Notes under the pieces: generated by a model | What the model was told of the DNA's origin: nothing | Seen by the model: the letters and a program-made list of their open reading frames with translations, nothing else | The model's database searches: none | Part shown: one piece after another, positions 43,122-52,024 of the stretch | Numbering within the stretch: the stretch's first letter is position 1 | Layout: the number at the start of each line of letters is the position of its first letter | Assembly: GCA_036756705.1 (NCBI GenBank) | Contig: DAIOKN010000005.1 | Location: 1-64,000, forward strand | DNA: 64,000 nt | From: Caproicibacter sp002399225 | Lineage (GTDB): Bacteria > Bacillota > Clostridia > Oscillospirales > Acutalibacteraceae | Direction: 5' to 3' | Translations under genes and position numbers: made by a program

Positions 43122-44630
43122 TTACGCCGCAGGTTTTCCCTGCTGTGTGACGTCGTCGTTCCCAGCGACGACGGCATTGCCCCCGGCGGCGGAGGAAGAG
43201 GAAGCCGAGGCTTTACCGGTCCCTTTTGCGTAATAGGCCGGCTCCGGCTTATAATAGGATGAAGGCAGAGCTTCTGTCTTTACTGCCGACCCGTTTTTAA
43301 GGTAGGTTCGCTGGGCTGTGGCCCGGTAGCCGGAGCGCGCCCGGGAAATCATCCGGACGTTACCTTCTTTCAGCGACGGGTCCGCGACATACCGCGCCTG
43401 CGATGGAGCCGAAAGCGTTTCGGTTACCTTGGACGTGACGCTGATGGAGTCGTAGTCGTCCGACTGATAGCCGTAAATGGCTGCCGTCAAAACGCGGCCC
43501 TGCACCGACGTGGCCAGGTAGACGGCGTATTTGGTCGGGTTGGAAAATTTGAAATCCAGCCCCGGGTAGCTGACGGTGGCGTCCTGCCCGATCGGGCAGT
43601 AACTGGAAGGAATCGAATGATTGTGCCGCTCTGTGATTGTCATGCCCGCGCGGGTGGCCGCGCCGTAAATCGTGGTGGAAGCCTGGCAGATGCCGCCGCC
43701 GTACTGCTGCACCAGTTTTCCGTTCAGAATGGCGCCGGCCGGTTTGTACCCCTGCGCTTTTCCGCATTTGCCCGCGGTGCCGAAAAATGAAAAGGTGGCT
43801 CCCGGCTTTACGGAAACCCCGTTTGCCGCAAGAAGAGCCTTTGTCATATTATAAGTTCCGTCTGCGGAATTTTTGCTGACCGTACTGAAAGATCCCAGTT
43901 TTTTCATGTGGGATTCCAAATCCGCCAGCGTCCCGCTGAACGGGACCGACTTGGTTGAAAGGATGATTTTGCCCGAATTGCCTTTTGACAGCACGGATTC
44001 CGCATCGCTCAGCATTTTTTGGCGGTCGACCGAAACGCCGTTTGTCCCGTCGGCAAAGGTAAACCGCCCGCTTGCCGCGTTAAACGAGGTTGCGTGCGGG
44101 TTCTGCGGCGCGACGTCTACCTTGGCCGCAATGGCGTTCAGGGCACTTTGGAGAGACGATTCCTCGACTTTTCCAGTCGCTGAAAAGTTTTTCGGCGAAG
44201 TCTTCAGCGCCTGCACCTTTTGGTAGCGCTCTTCCCGGCTGCCGCTGCGCGCGTAGGCGTAGGCTTCCTTTAAGACCTCGTCCGTGTTGTACTGAAATTT
44301 CAGATCCTTTTCCGTGACTTCCCAGGTTTGGTTTCCGGATGCAACCTTGAGCGTCACCGACGGAACAACGCCGGAAAGGGCGGTCTGCACGGCGGATTTT
44401 GCCTCGCTCATGGTCTTTCCGCCGAGGTCGACTCCCTGTACTTTGATCCCCTGGTAAAATGTATTCTGATCGATTACTTTGGCGATTTCCTGAGAATATT
44501 TGTATTGAGCATAGATTTTATGTCCTACGGCAACGCCCGCGACGACCAAAAGCGCCAGCGTTACGGTGACGGCTGTTTTCACCTTATGTCCTGCGGCACC
44601 GGTATGCCTGGCTCTGTTTCTCACAGTCAT
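43122..44630 (-). CDS. VanW family protein with peptidoglycan-binding-like domain
   Basis: 502 residues. Basic N-terminus and one membrane anchor (AVTVTLALLVVAGVAVG), then extracellular domains: a G-x-x-L-like PG_binding_4 region with FYQGIKVQGVDLGGKTMSEAK, and a VanW domain with PGATFSFFGTAGKCGKAQGYKPAG, GGGICQASTTIYGAATRAGM and ERHNHSIPSSYCPIGQDATV. A Ser/Ala-rich tail ends the protein. The family is common in Clostridia and not proof of vancomycin resistance; no vanHAX genes are present. Confidence 0.9.
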   Translation of the reverse strand: MTVRNRARHTGAAGHKVKTAVTVTLALLVVAGVAVGHKIYAQYKYSQEIAKVIDQNTFYQGIKVQGVDLGGKTMSEAKSAVQTALSGVVPSVTLKVASGNQTWEVTEKDLKFQYNTDEVLKEAYAYARSGSREERYQKVQALKTSPKNFSATGKVEESSLQSALNAIAAKVDVAPQNPHATSFNAASGRFTFADGTNGVSVDRQKMLSDAESVLSKGNSGKIILSTKSVPFSGTLADLESHMKKLGSFSTVSKNSADGTYNMTKALLAANGVSVKPGATFSFFGTAGKCGKAQGYKPAGAILNGKLVQQYGGGICQASTTIYGAATRAGMTITERHNHSIPSSYCPIGQDATVSYPGLDFKFSNPTKYAVYLATSVQGRVLTAAIYGYQSDDYDSISVTSKVTETLSAPSQARYVADPSLKEGNVRMISRARSGYRATAQRTYLKNGSAVKTEALPSSYYKPEPAYYAKGTGKASASSSSAAGGNAVVAGNDDVTQQGKPAA

Positions 44631-44848
44631 CTTAATTCATTACCCCCTGTTCGGTCAAATTCGACCGCGTTTTCATTATAGTCTCTCTGCACTCATCCGT
44701 AAAGTCACAGTCCTGTTACCATCGCTTTGCCTTTCGGCCCGTGCGGGAACAGCGTGGTATCCTTACCAAATATATGATATAATAATTCCGGTATAACCGT
44801 CAAAATCCGCACAGATTTTGTATTCTGATTGATTCTAGGGGTGTTTCC

Positions 44849-45973
44849 GTGAAACTTTTAATTTTGACAGCGGCGACCGGCGGGGGCCATGTGCGCGCTT
44901 CACGCGCCATACAGGCTTATATTTCAAGCCATTCCGCCGGAACCGAGGTCGTTGTGGCCGATGCGCTGAAGAGCATCAGCAGCGTGCTGGACAAAACCGT
45001 CTGTGACGGATATCATTTTCTGGCGACCAAAACACCGAAGGTATTTGGGCGCCTTTACCGCAAAACCAATCGGGACAGTCTCCTTTCCAGCCTTGTTACC
45101 AGGTTCAGCGGAGCATTCAGCCAAAAGCTGCTCCCGCTTCTGGAAGAGCAGAGGCCGGATGTGATCCTTTCTACCCATCCGTTTGCGACCGAGATGATCT
45201 CTCACCTGAAAGGAGCCGGGGCCGTCGCGGCGCCGCTGATCTGCCTGATGACCGATTACGGTCCGCACCGCGCCTGGATCGCGGACCATGTGGACGCCTA
45301 TGTGGTCGCGGACGGCGACATGATTTCAGAAATGGAAACCATGGGCGTGCCGAGAGAAAAAATTTACCCGTTTGGCATCCCGGTGGAAAATGTGTTTTTC
45401 ACCGCGGGGGACAGGCCCGCCTTTCTCAGAAAAATCGGTCTTCATCCGCAGCTTGCCACAATCCTGATTATGGCGGGCAGCTTCGGGGTAACCAATATCC
45501 TGAAAATTTACCGGCAGATCGTTCGGCTGGACCTGGACTTTCAAATCATTGTCATCACCGGGCGCAATGAAAGGCTTTACGAAGAGTTCGCAAAACGGAT
45601 TCCCGAAAGCCCGAAGCCGACCAAACTGGTGTTTTTCACCGACGAGGTGGAAAATTACATGCACGCCGCGGATCTGCTGATCACAAAGCCCGGCGGGCTG
45701 ACCGTTTCGGAAGCGCTTGCCTGCGGCATTCCGCTGGCCGTGTTCGACGCGATCCCTGGCCAGGAAGAGGAAAACGCGAATTTTCTTTTGACCCACAATA
45801 TGGCGGTGAAGCTGCAAAAAGAGGAAGACTGCGGGGAAACGATCCGTTCGCTGCTGGCCGACAGCCGCAAGCTCAGTGAAATGCGCTCCTCCTGCCATGG
45901 ATTCGACAAATCCCGTTCCGCCGAAAACATCATGCGGCTGATCCAGAGGCTGTACGAAAAATCGCGGGAATAG
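44849..45973 (+). CDS. MGDG synthase/UgtP-type diacylglycerol glycosyltransferase
   Basis: 374 residues, GT-B fold. The N-terminal domain has LTAATGGGHVRASRAIQ and the MGDG-synthase-type segment ADALKSISSVLDKTVCDGYHFL; the C-terminal GT28 domain has MAGSFGVTNILKI, FTDEVENYMHAADLLITKPGGLTVSEAL and ADSRKLSEMR. Likely makes glycosyl-diacylglycerol for membrane lipids and lipoteichoic acid anchors. GTG start. Divergent from the VanW gene. Confidence 0.87.
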   Translation: MKLLILTAATGGGHVRASRAIQAYISSHSAGTEVVVADALKSISSVLDKTVCDGYHFLATKTPKVFGRLYRKTNRDSLLSSLVTRFSGAFSQKLLPLLEEQRPDVILSTHPFATEMISHLKGAGAVAAPLICLMTDYGPHRAWIADHVDAYVVADGDMISEMETMGVPREKIYPFGIPVENVFFTAGDRPAFLRKIGLHPQLATILIMAGSFGVTNILKIYRQIVRLDLDFQIIVITGRNERLYEEFAKRIPESPKPTKLVFFTDEVENYMHAADLLITKPGGLTVSEALACGIPLAVFDAIPGQEEENANFLLTHNMAVKLQKEEDCGETIRSLLADSRKLSEMRSSCHGFDKSRSAENIMRLIQRLYEKSRE

Positions 45974-46010
45974 CCTTTCGGCGGACTGCCGGAAAACCAT
46001 CCTAAAAATA

Positions 46011-46071
46011 AAGGGAAGATCTGCTGAAAACGGCTGCAAAAAGTCCGTTTCAAAGCAGATCTTCCCTTTTT
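46011..46071. terminator. large bidirectional terminator hairpin
   Basis: AAGGGAAGATCTGCT pairs with AGCAGATCTTCCCTT around a 31-nt insert that can itself form GAAAACGG/CCGTTTC, with TTTTT after. It sits between the glycosyltransferase and the convergent coiled-coil gene. Confidence 0.85.
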
Positions 46072-46124
46072 AAATAGCTGCCTTACAAAAGATGGCATTT
46101 GTCACCAGGGAATCGAAGAAGGCT

Positions 46125-46580
46125 TCAGACCAGATCGTTGAGCTTGCTGCTGTCTGCCAATGCGCTGACATCCGCCTCGCCGCTGTTTTCCGTTTCCTGC
46201 ATGGTCGGATCGGAAGGGGAAAACAGCATCCGGTAAGATGCTTTCAGCGCGGCGATTGCCGAGGCAGCGCTGTCTCTTCCGCGCCTGTAAATATCGTCCG
46301 ATTTCCGGCCCTTTTCCTGCTCGACCGGTTTAGACGACATTTTTTTCTTAAGCTGGCGGATTTCAAGTTCAATTTTTGAAATCAGTTTTTCATATTTTCT
46401 GATTTTGCTGTTAATTTCAATCTGAGAAATCCCATTGCCCTTCGCCTGATCCTTATAATCCGATTTTAGCTTTTGAACATCCTGTTCCAGCCGGACCAAT
46501 TCTGAAATTTGATCCTGCTCGGTGTCCTGGCAGCTTTGCTGGATTCCGCTTCCGGCCGCTGTAATCCCTTCAATTGCCAT
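46125..46580 (-). CDS. small coiled-coil protein, function unknown
   Basis: 151 residues, no signal or membrane segment. Residues ~25-85 have heptad-like spacing of Leu/Ile/Val among charged residues (ISELVRLEQDVQKLKSDYKD ... IRKYEKLISKIELEIRQLKKK), so a coiled coil is expected. A basic Ser/Arg patch and an acidic end follow. It recalls FlxA-like proteins, but too loosely for a family call. Confidence 0.65.
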   Translation of the reverse strand: MAIEGITAAGSGIQQSCQDTEQDQISELVRLEQDVQKLKSDYKDQAKGNGISQIEINSKIRKYEKLISKIELEIRQLKKKMSSKPVEQEKGRKSDDIYRRGRDSAASAIAALKASYRMLFSPSDPTMQETENSGEADVSALADSSKLNDLV

Positions 46581-46939
46581 TTTTATTCCCGCCTCATATT
46601 TTAAAATCGGAGAGGTCTTCGGTTTATGCTGATAATTTGTATATCGGCAGCAAATATGGTATTTTTAGGAAATTCAATGAATTTTTCTCATGGATTTTTC
46701 ATTTTCTTGCAAAAGCATGAATTCACATAAAAAAGGAAACTCTATCAATGGAATGAATCCGCTGCGGCCCTTTTCATACCGATTAATTTTCCATATATTA
46801 ACAAATATTCCTTTCTCGGATTGACATCCTGCAACTTACAAGATATAATGGAGTTGTCTGTTTTTACAATAGAGTTGATTTCAGCCTGTTTTTCCGACCT
46901 TTTTTATGTATTTAAGATGAATTCAAAAGGAGTGATGGA
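46581..46939. other. gene-free region upstream of the betaine transporter operon
   Basis: About 360 bp, AT-rich. Apart from the proV promoter (46821-46849) and the presumed start region of the coiled-coil gene, I see no gene, repeat or recognised RNA motif. Confidence 0.6.
46821..46849 (+). promoter_or_regulatory. promoter of the glycine betaine transporter operon
   Basis: Consensus TTGACA (46821-46826), exactly 17 bp, consensus TATAAT (46844-46849). About 85 nt of leader precede proV. Confidence 0.88.
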
Positions 46940-48148
46940 ATGCCGAAAGTAGAAGTCCGAAATTTATATAAAATCTTCGGCCCCAGCCCCAAAAAGATTC
47001 TTCCTTTGCTGGAGCAGGGAAAAGGAAAAGCCGAAATTCTCAAATCCACCGGACATGGAGTCGGCGTGAACAACGCGAATTTTCAGGTGGAAGAAGGGGA
47101 ATTTTTTGTTGTCATGGGACTTTCGGGCAGCGGCAAGTCCACACTGATCCGCTGCCTGAATCTGCTGATCCGGCCGACTTCAGGCCAGGTGCTGATCGAC
47201 GGGGAAGATATTACCAAGTGCAAGAAAGAAGAGCTTCTGCAGATCCGCCGGAAAAAGATTGCGATGGTGTTTCAGAATTTTGCGCTTCTGCCGCACCGCA
47301 CGGTGGAAAGCAATGTGGAGTTCGGGCTGGAAATTCAGGGCGTGGCCCCGGAGATCCGCCGCAAAAAAGCGAGCGACGCGCTCAAAATGGTCGGGCTGGA
47401 AGGACATGAGGACCGTATGCCTTCTCAGCTGAGCGGCGGTATGCAGCAGCGCGTCGGCCTGGCGCGGGCCCTTGCGAACGATCCGGACATTTTGCTGATG
47501 GATGAGGCGTTCAGCGCGCTGGACCCGCTGATCCGCAAAGAGATGCAGGATGAGCTTCTGGCGCTGCAGACCAAGATGCACAAGACCATCATTTTCATCA
47601 CGCACGATCTGGACGAGGCCCTGAAACTCGGCGACCGCATCGCGATTATGAAAGACGGCGTCATCGTGCAGATCGGCACGCCGGAGGATATCCTTACCAA
47701 CCCCGCGGACGATTATGTGCGGGAATTCGTGCAGGACGTCAACCGCGTCAAGGTCGTGACCGCCGCCACCATCATGCGGCGGCCCGATCCGATCGCCTAT
47801 GCGAGGGACGGCGTGCGCGTTGCCGTGCGCAAGATGAAAGAGGCTTCTATTTCCAGTATCTTTGTGGTTGACAAAGAACAGCACTTAAAGGGAATCCTCT
47901 CCATCGACAACGCCGTTGCTCTGCTCAAATCCGGCGTTCACGATCCGGAAAGCATTAAAAACGCCGTCGACACGGATGTGGAAACCGTGTCGCCCAACGC
48001 TTCCATCGAAGAGCTGCTTCCGCTTGTCATCAATTCCAAATATCCGATCGTTGTGGTGGATGAAGAGCAGAAAGTCATCGGCATGATTATGAAAGTTTCC
48101 GTCTTGTCCGGAATTCTTGGGGAAGAGGAGGTGGAAGACAATGATTAG
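46940..48148 (+). CDS. proV: glycine betaine/proline ABC transporter ATPase (ProV/OpuAA)
   Basis: 402 residues. ABC domain with MGLSGSGKSTLIRCLN (Walker A), LSGGMQQRVGLARALA (signature), PDILLMDEAFSALDPLIR (Walker B), ITHDLDEALKLGDRIAIM. The N-terminal extension (FGPSPKKILPLLEQGKGKAEIL) is characteristic of osmolyte ATPases. Two C-terminal CBS domains (residues ~280-400) would sense ionic strength or c-di-AMP. AAGGAG upstream. Imports compatible solutes at high osmolarity. Confidence 0.95.
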   Translation: MPKVEVRNLYKIFGPSPKKILPLLEQGKGKAEILKSTGHGVGVNNANFQVEEGEFFVVMGLSGSGKSTLIRCLNLLIRPTSGQVLIDGEDITKCKKEELLQIRRKKIAMVFQNFALLPHRTVESNVEFGLEIQGVAPEIRRKKASDALKMVGLEGHEDRMPSQLSGGMQQRVGLARALANDPDILLMDEAFSALDPLIRKEMQDELLALQTKMHKTIIFITHDLDEALKLGDRIAIMKDGVIVQIGTPEDILTNPADDYVREFVQDVNRVKVVTAATIMRRPDPIAYARDGVRVAVRKMKEASISSIFVVDKEQHLKGILSIDNAVALLKSGVHDPESIKNAVDTDVETVSPNASIEELLPLVINSKYPIVVVDEEQKVIGMIMKVSVLSGILGEEEVEDND

Positions 48149-48983
48149 ACTTCCGATCGGGGACGTGGTGGAAAAGGCGGTCGACTGGATGACGGTCAAC
48201 TGGGCCGGCTTCTTCGGCGCGATCAAATGGATTCTGCTGTGGGTGGTCACGCGGTTCGAAGATCTTTTCACTTTTATTCCCTTTTATGTTATGATTCTGA
48301 TTTTGGCCGTGCTGGCCTGGAAGCTGGCGGGCCGCGGTACCGCGGCCTTCACGGTGGTCGGCCTTTGGGTCGTCGTTTCGATCGGCTTGTGGCAGGAGAC
48401 GATGGAGACACTCGCGCTGGTAGTGACTTCAACGATGATCGCGCTCCTCATCGGAATCCCGCTCGGGATCTGGATGGCCCGCAGCGAAACGGCCAACCGC
48501 GTCATTCGGCCGATCCTGGATTTTATGCAGACCATGCCGGCTTTTGTGTATCTGATCCCGGCGGTGTATTTCTTCGACCTCGGCATGGTGCCGGGAGCCG
48601 TTGCAACCGTGATTTTCGCCATGCCGCCCGCCGTGCGGCTGACCAACCTCGGCATCCGGCAGGTGCCGGGCGACGTGATCGAAGCGGCGCGGTCGTTCGG
48701 CTGCACCGGGAACCAGATGCTCTTTAAAGTGCAGATTCCGCTCGCCATGCCGACCATTCTGGCGGGGCTGAACCAGACGATCATGCTCGCGCTTTCCATG
48801 GTTGTCATTTCCTCGATGATCGGCGCGGAAGGCCTCGGCATTACCGTGCTGCAGGGCATCACTCAGCTGAAGGTCGGCGAAGGGTTTGAAGGCGGGCTTT
48901 CCGTCGTCATCCTTGCCATGGTGCTGGACCGCATCACGCAGGGGTTCGGCAGGAAAGACAGCAAAAAACTTCAGGCAAAATAA
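48141..48983 (+). CDS. proW: glycine betaine/proline ABC transporter permease (ProW/OpuAB)
   Basis: 280 residues with about six membrane helices and the EAA loop (EAARSFGCTGNQMLFKVQIPLAMP), plus IPLGIWMARSETANRVIRPILDFMQTMPAFVYLIP typical of ProW. The ATG at 48141 overlaps proV by 8 bp and has AGGAGGTGG. Membrane channel of the betaine importer. Confidence 0.95.
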   Translation: MIRLPIGDVVEKAVDWMTVNWAGFFGAIKWILLWVVTRFEDLFTFIPFYVMILILAVLAWKLAGRGTAAFTVVGLWVVVSIGLWQETMETLALVVTSTMIALLIGIPLGIWMARSETANRVIRPILDFMQTMPAFVYLIPAVYFFDLGMVPGAVATVIFAMPPAVRLTNLGIRQVPGDVIEAARSFGCTGNQMLFKVQIPLAMPTILAGLNQTIMLALSMVVISSMIGAEGLGITVLQGITQLKVGEGFEGGLSVVILAMVLDRITQGFGRKDSKKLQAK

Positions 48984-49028
48984 GCCTTTGCGGCTTTTAT
49001 AATAGAAGATTTATGAAAGGAGACTGAA

Positions 49029-49937
49029 ATGAAAAAATCAATTACAGCAGCTTTCCTGGCGGGAGTCCTGTGCCTGAGCCTGTTCACGGGCTGCTCCCAG
49101 AACGGCGGCAGCTCCGCGGCCGGGAGCAAAAGTAGTTCCGCAAGTGCTTCGGCATCGAAACCCGTAATCCAAATCGGCTATGTCAACTGGTCGGAAGACA
49201 TTGCGATGACGAACCTGATGAGCGTGATTTTAAAAGACAAATTGGGGTATGACTCCAAACAGGTTCAGACGGACGTGGCGCCGCTGTTCACCTCGCTGGC
49301 AAACGGAAGCACCGACGTATTCCTCGACTGCTGGCTCCCGGTGACTCACAAGGATTATATGAACCGGTACGGCGCGAAACTTAAGGATTACGGCGTCAGC
49401 TTCGACAAGGCCAAAATCGGCCTGGTCGTCCCGTCCTATGTAAAAATCGACAGTATCGCGCAGTTGAACAGCGTGAAAGACCAGTTTGACGGAACCATCG
49501 TCGGCATCGATTCCGGCGCCGGAATCATGACGACGACCGACAAGGCGATCAAGGAGTACGGCCTGAACTACAGCCTGATGCCAGGCAGCGGCCCGACCAT
49601 GACGGCGGCGCTCAAAAAAGCCATTGACGGCAAGAAGCCGATCATTGTTACCGGCTGGCAGCCGCACTGGATGTTTTCACGCTGGGATCTGAAATTCCTG
49701 AAAGACCCGAAAAACGTTTACGGCCAGGCGGAGTCCATCCATAAGCTTGGGCGCAAGGGGCTGGACAAAGACGCGCCGGAAGTCGCGGAGTTCCTGACAA
49801 AGTTTAAGATGACCGACAAACAGCTCGGGACTTTGATGGATGCCGTGGAGAATTCGGACGACCCGGAGTCGGCCGCGCGCTCCTGGATGAACAAGAACGA
49901 GGACACGGTGAAAAGCTGGCTGCCGGCCAAATCCTGA
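49029..49937 (+). CDS. proX: glycine betaine-binding lipoprotein (ProX/OpuAC)
   Basis: 302 residues. Lipobox LFTGC with Cys22 anchors it outside. The OpuAC domain begins IQIGYVNWSEDIAMTNLM. Trp residues that build the aromatic cage for quaternary ammonium are seen in NWSED, DCWLPVT and GWQPHWMFSRWDL. Last gene of proVWX; ribosome site GAAAGGAGA. Confidence 0.94.
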   Translation: MKKSITAAFLAGVLCLSLFTGCSQNGGSSAAGSKSSSASASASKPVIQIGYVNWSEDIAMTNLMSVILKDKLGYDSKQVQTDVAPLFTSLANGSTDVFLDCWLPVTHKDYMNRYGAKLKDYGVSFDKAKIGLVVPSYVKIDSIAQLNSVKDQFDGTIVGIDSGAGIMTTTDKAIKEYGLNYSLMPGSGPTMTAALKKAIDGKKPIIVTGWQPHWMFSRWDLKFLKDPKNVYGQAESIHKLGRKGLDKDAPEVAEFLTKFKMTDKQLGTLMDAVENSDDPESAARSWMNKNEDTVKSWLPAKS

Positions 49938-49969
49938 CGGCGGCCAGAGTCCGTTTTTCCAACAGACGT

Positions 49970-50011
49970 CAGAACGAGCCGCACCCCTATCCCGGGGTGC
50001 GGCTCGTTCTG
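49970..50011. terminator. 18-bp perfect hairpin after proX
   Basis: CAGAACGAGCCGCACCCC / GGGGTGCGGCTCGTTCTG around TATCCC. No long T-run on either side, so it may act as an RNA-stabilising hairpin or a weak terminator between convergent genes. Confidence 0.55.
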
Positions 50012-50051
50012 ATGTGCGGCGCGGTTTTGACAAAAGAAAATCAAAACCTTT

Positions 50052-50651
50052 TTATTTTTTCAGGCCGGAAAAGAAATAAATGGAAGCCGTGTCGGCCAGC
50101 ATGTCGATTTTGAAAAGATCCGCAAATTCCGCGGCTTCCTCTTTGGCGGGCCGCAGCTCCCAGGAAATGCGGCCGGTCATGCTCCCGCCGTGACGGTTGT
50201 TAATCGTTTCCCTGCTTTCGCCGTGGGCGACCATAAGCCTTCCGCCCGGCTTCAGCAGCCCGGCCGTATACTCCGCCAGCCTTCTTTTGTCCGGGAAATG
50301 CGGGTAGGCATTGTAGAGCAGAACCGTGTCGAATCCCGTTTCCCGCACCTTAAAACAGTCGGAGGCGGTCAGGCGCAGCCGCCGGTCTGAAAATTTTGAG
50401 CGCGCCCTGTCGATCATCTTTTCCGAAAGATCCACCCCCAGCAGGGAGTCCGGATCCCGTGAGAGAATCTCCGGGAACAGAACGCCGGTGCCGCAGGCGA
50501 TATCTGCCACGCGTGTCCCCCGCCGCACGCCGGCCAGCGTCACGATGGCTGCGATTTTTTCCGGGCGGTCCGGGTACATCCCGTCCCAGGACTCCGCGCG
50601 CCGGTCAAAAAATTCCCTGATCTCCCCTGTCTTTAACTCTGTCTGCTCCAT
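50052..50651 (-). CDS. class I SAM-dependent methyltransferase
   Basis: 199 residues. VADIACGTGVLFPEILSRDPDSLLGVD holds SAM motif I and II, with LLKPGGRLMVAHGES later; SREEINNRHGG-type motif (here SRETINNRHGGSM) recalls a clostridial group of ubiquinone/menaquinone-like methyltransferases that I cannot name further. It begins 6 bp after the ECF S component, so both are likely cotranscribed, which hints at related substrates. Confidence 0.78.
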   Translation of the reverse strand: MEQTELKTGEIREFFDRRAESWDGMYPDRPEKIAAIVTLAGVRRGTRVADIACGTGVLFPEILSRDPDSLLGVDLSEKMIDRARSKFSDRRLRLTASDCFKVRETGFDTVLLYNAYPHFPDKRRLAEYTAGLLKPGGRLMVAHGESRETINNRHGGSMTGRISWELRPAKEEAAEFADLFKIDMLADTASIYFFSGLKK

Positions 50652-50657
50652 TCCTTT

Positions 50658-51185
50658 TTACGTCCTTTCCCGGGAAATTATCCTTGCCCTTTCCAGCGCC
50701 AGAATGAGAATCGGGATGACGATAATCTGGATGAGAATCCCCGGCACAGCCTGCACGAAAGCGCCCGAAAGAAAGGCGGCAAACCCGTAGGACTTGTCCG
50801 CCATGCCGTAGAAAATCGCGTTGGCAATCCCCGAAACCACCCGGCCGCCCAGCATGGAGCAGATCAGGGCAGGGTAAATGTTCCAGCGCAGCTTCCGGTA
50901 AAACACGCCGGTCAGAATGCCGTAGGCGCACAGCTCCAGCATCATGGCGGGCGCCGTCGGGAAAATGGGCGGCATCCCGGTCAGCAGAGAGGAAATCAGC
51001 GGAACGAAGAGGCCGCAGACGGCTCCCCACTGCCAGCCGAACAGCAGTCCGCAGAGCAGAACCGGAATGTGCATGGGCAGAAAGACCGAGCCCGCCCCAA
51101 ATAGGTGGAACAGAACCGGCAGGACTAGACCCAGGGCCATACACAGCGCCGTGCCGGTCAGATTCACCGTCATTGTCTTTTTCAT
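50658..51185 (-). CDS. ECF transporter S component (substrate-binding membrane subunit)
   Basis: 175 residues, six hydrophobic segments, with the loops GAGSVFLPMHIPVLLCGLLFGWQWG and PPIFPTAPAMMLELCAYG typical of ECF substrate-specificity subunits. The vitamin or cofactor bound is not evident; the PanT-like group is one possibility. No ATPase/EcfT genes are nearby, so it would be a group II subunit sharing a common module. An attenuator-type leader lies upstream and a methyltransferase gene follows. Confidence 0.8.
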   Translation of the reverse strand: MKKTMTVNLTGTALCMALGLVLPVLFHLFGAGSVFLPMHIPVLLCGLLFGWQWGAVCGLFVPLISSLLTGMPPIFPTAPAMMLELCAYGILTGVFYRKLRWNIYPALICSMLGGRVVSGIANAIFYGMADKSYGFAAFLSGAFVQAVPGILIQIIVIPILILALERARIISRERT

Positions 51186-51217
51186 CGCGCATCACTCTTT
51201 TCTGAAAATCAATAAAA

Positions 51218-51272
51218 AAATGAAACCGCCAAACGGACCGTATTCTTACGGTTTCCCTTCGTGGTTTCATTT
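51218..51272 (-). promoter_or_regulatory. attenuator hairpin in the leader of the ECF S-component gene; candidate riboswitch expression platform
   Basis: On the minus strand AAATGAAACC pairs with GGTTTCATTT (10 bp), enclosing a second stem ACCGTA-AGAA-TACGGT, and is followed by seven T. It lies about 30 bases before the start codon and downstream of a good promoter, so transcripts must pass it to reach the gene. Two further small hairpins occur upstream in the leader (near 51315 and 51290). I could not match it to a known riboswitch class. Confidence 0.6.
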
Positions 51273-51354
51273 TGCTTTTCTTTATGATATTTTATGATTC
51301 TTTTTCCCCTGCGGGGAAAGACAGACGAAAGCCTTCGTGACTTTCTTTGACTTT

Positions 51355-51383
51355 ATTCTAACCCATCGGCCTGACAATGTCAA
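51355..51383 (-). promoter_or_regulatory. promoter of the ECF S-component leader
   Basis: Minus strand TTGACA (51383..51378), 17 bp, TAGAAT (51360..51355), 20 bp after the thiT stop. Predicted start near 51348 gives a leader of about 160 nt. Confidence 0.75.
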
Positions 51384-51402
51384 CTGAAATCGGGCCGGCT
51401 TT

Positions 51403-51975
51403 CTAAAGAAAGCGCTTCAGCGGACGGTAAAGCAGCACGCCGACCAGCAGGCAGATGCCGAAATCCGGCAACAGAAACGAGCCGTTGTAGGCGATGGAAT
51501 AGAGCCACAGGTGCCCGTGCCATTCCTTCGGCAGCCAGGAGGCGTAAGCCGTCACGCCGGAAATGATGTGGCTGAAAAACCGCAGAATCACCGCCGTGAA
51601 CAGGCCCGCGACGAACTTCGAAAAGCTCTTGCCGTAAAGACCCGCAAGCCCCAGGCACGTAAAAGCGATCAGATAGTCAAACACAAACGAGGCCGCCAGC
51701 GCCACGGGTGTCAGCCCCCAGGAAAGCGCCTTGGCAATGTCGAGCAAAAGCTGGATCACCCCGTAGGTAAAGCCCGTGAGAGCGCCCCATTTCGGGCCGT
51801 ATTTGTAGCCGATCAGCAGCACCGGCAGCATACTGCACAGCGTGACCGAGCCGCCCAGCGGCATCTGGTACACCTTGACTAGGCTCAGCACCGTCGAAAG
51901 CGCCAGCATGATTGCACTTTCGACCAGCCTGAGGTTGGTCCGGCTTATTCCGGAAATCCTTTTTTCACTTGTCAT
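51403..51975 (-). CDS. thiT: thiamine ECF transporter S component ThiT
   Basis: Binds thiamine in the membrane and delivers it through a shared ECF module. 190 residues, six membrane segments, with the ThiT pieces GYKYGPKWGALTGFTYGVIQLLL, RFFSHIISGVTAYASW and YSIAYNGSFLLPD. The ATG at 51975 has TTGGAGGAAC. The gene is directly downstream of a TPP riboswitch, which independently supports thiamine specificity. Confidence 0.96.
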   Translation of the reverse strand: MTSEKRISGISRTNLRLVESAIMLALSTVLSLVKVYQMPLGGSVTLCSMLPVLLIGYKYGPKWGALTGFTYGVIQLLLDIAKALSWGLTPVALAASFVFDYLIAFTCLGLAGLYGKSFSKFVAGLFTAVILRFFSHIISGVTAYASWLPKEWHGHLWLYSIAYNGSFLLPDFGICLLVGVLLYRPLKRFL

Positions 51976-52024
51976 TTTTTGTTCCTCCAAAATTGGTCCG
52001 GAAGTCCGCTGAGGGAAGAACAAA

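Noticed and set aside
43122..44630. VanW gene as vancomycin resistance
   Set aside because: No vanHAX, vanS/R or vanY genes are present; VanW-domain proteins are common in Clostridia without resistance.
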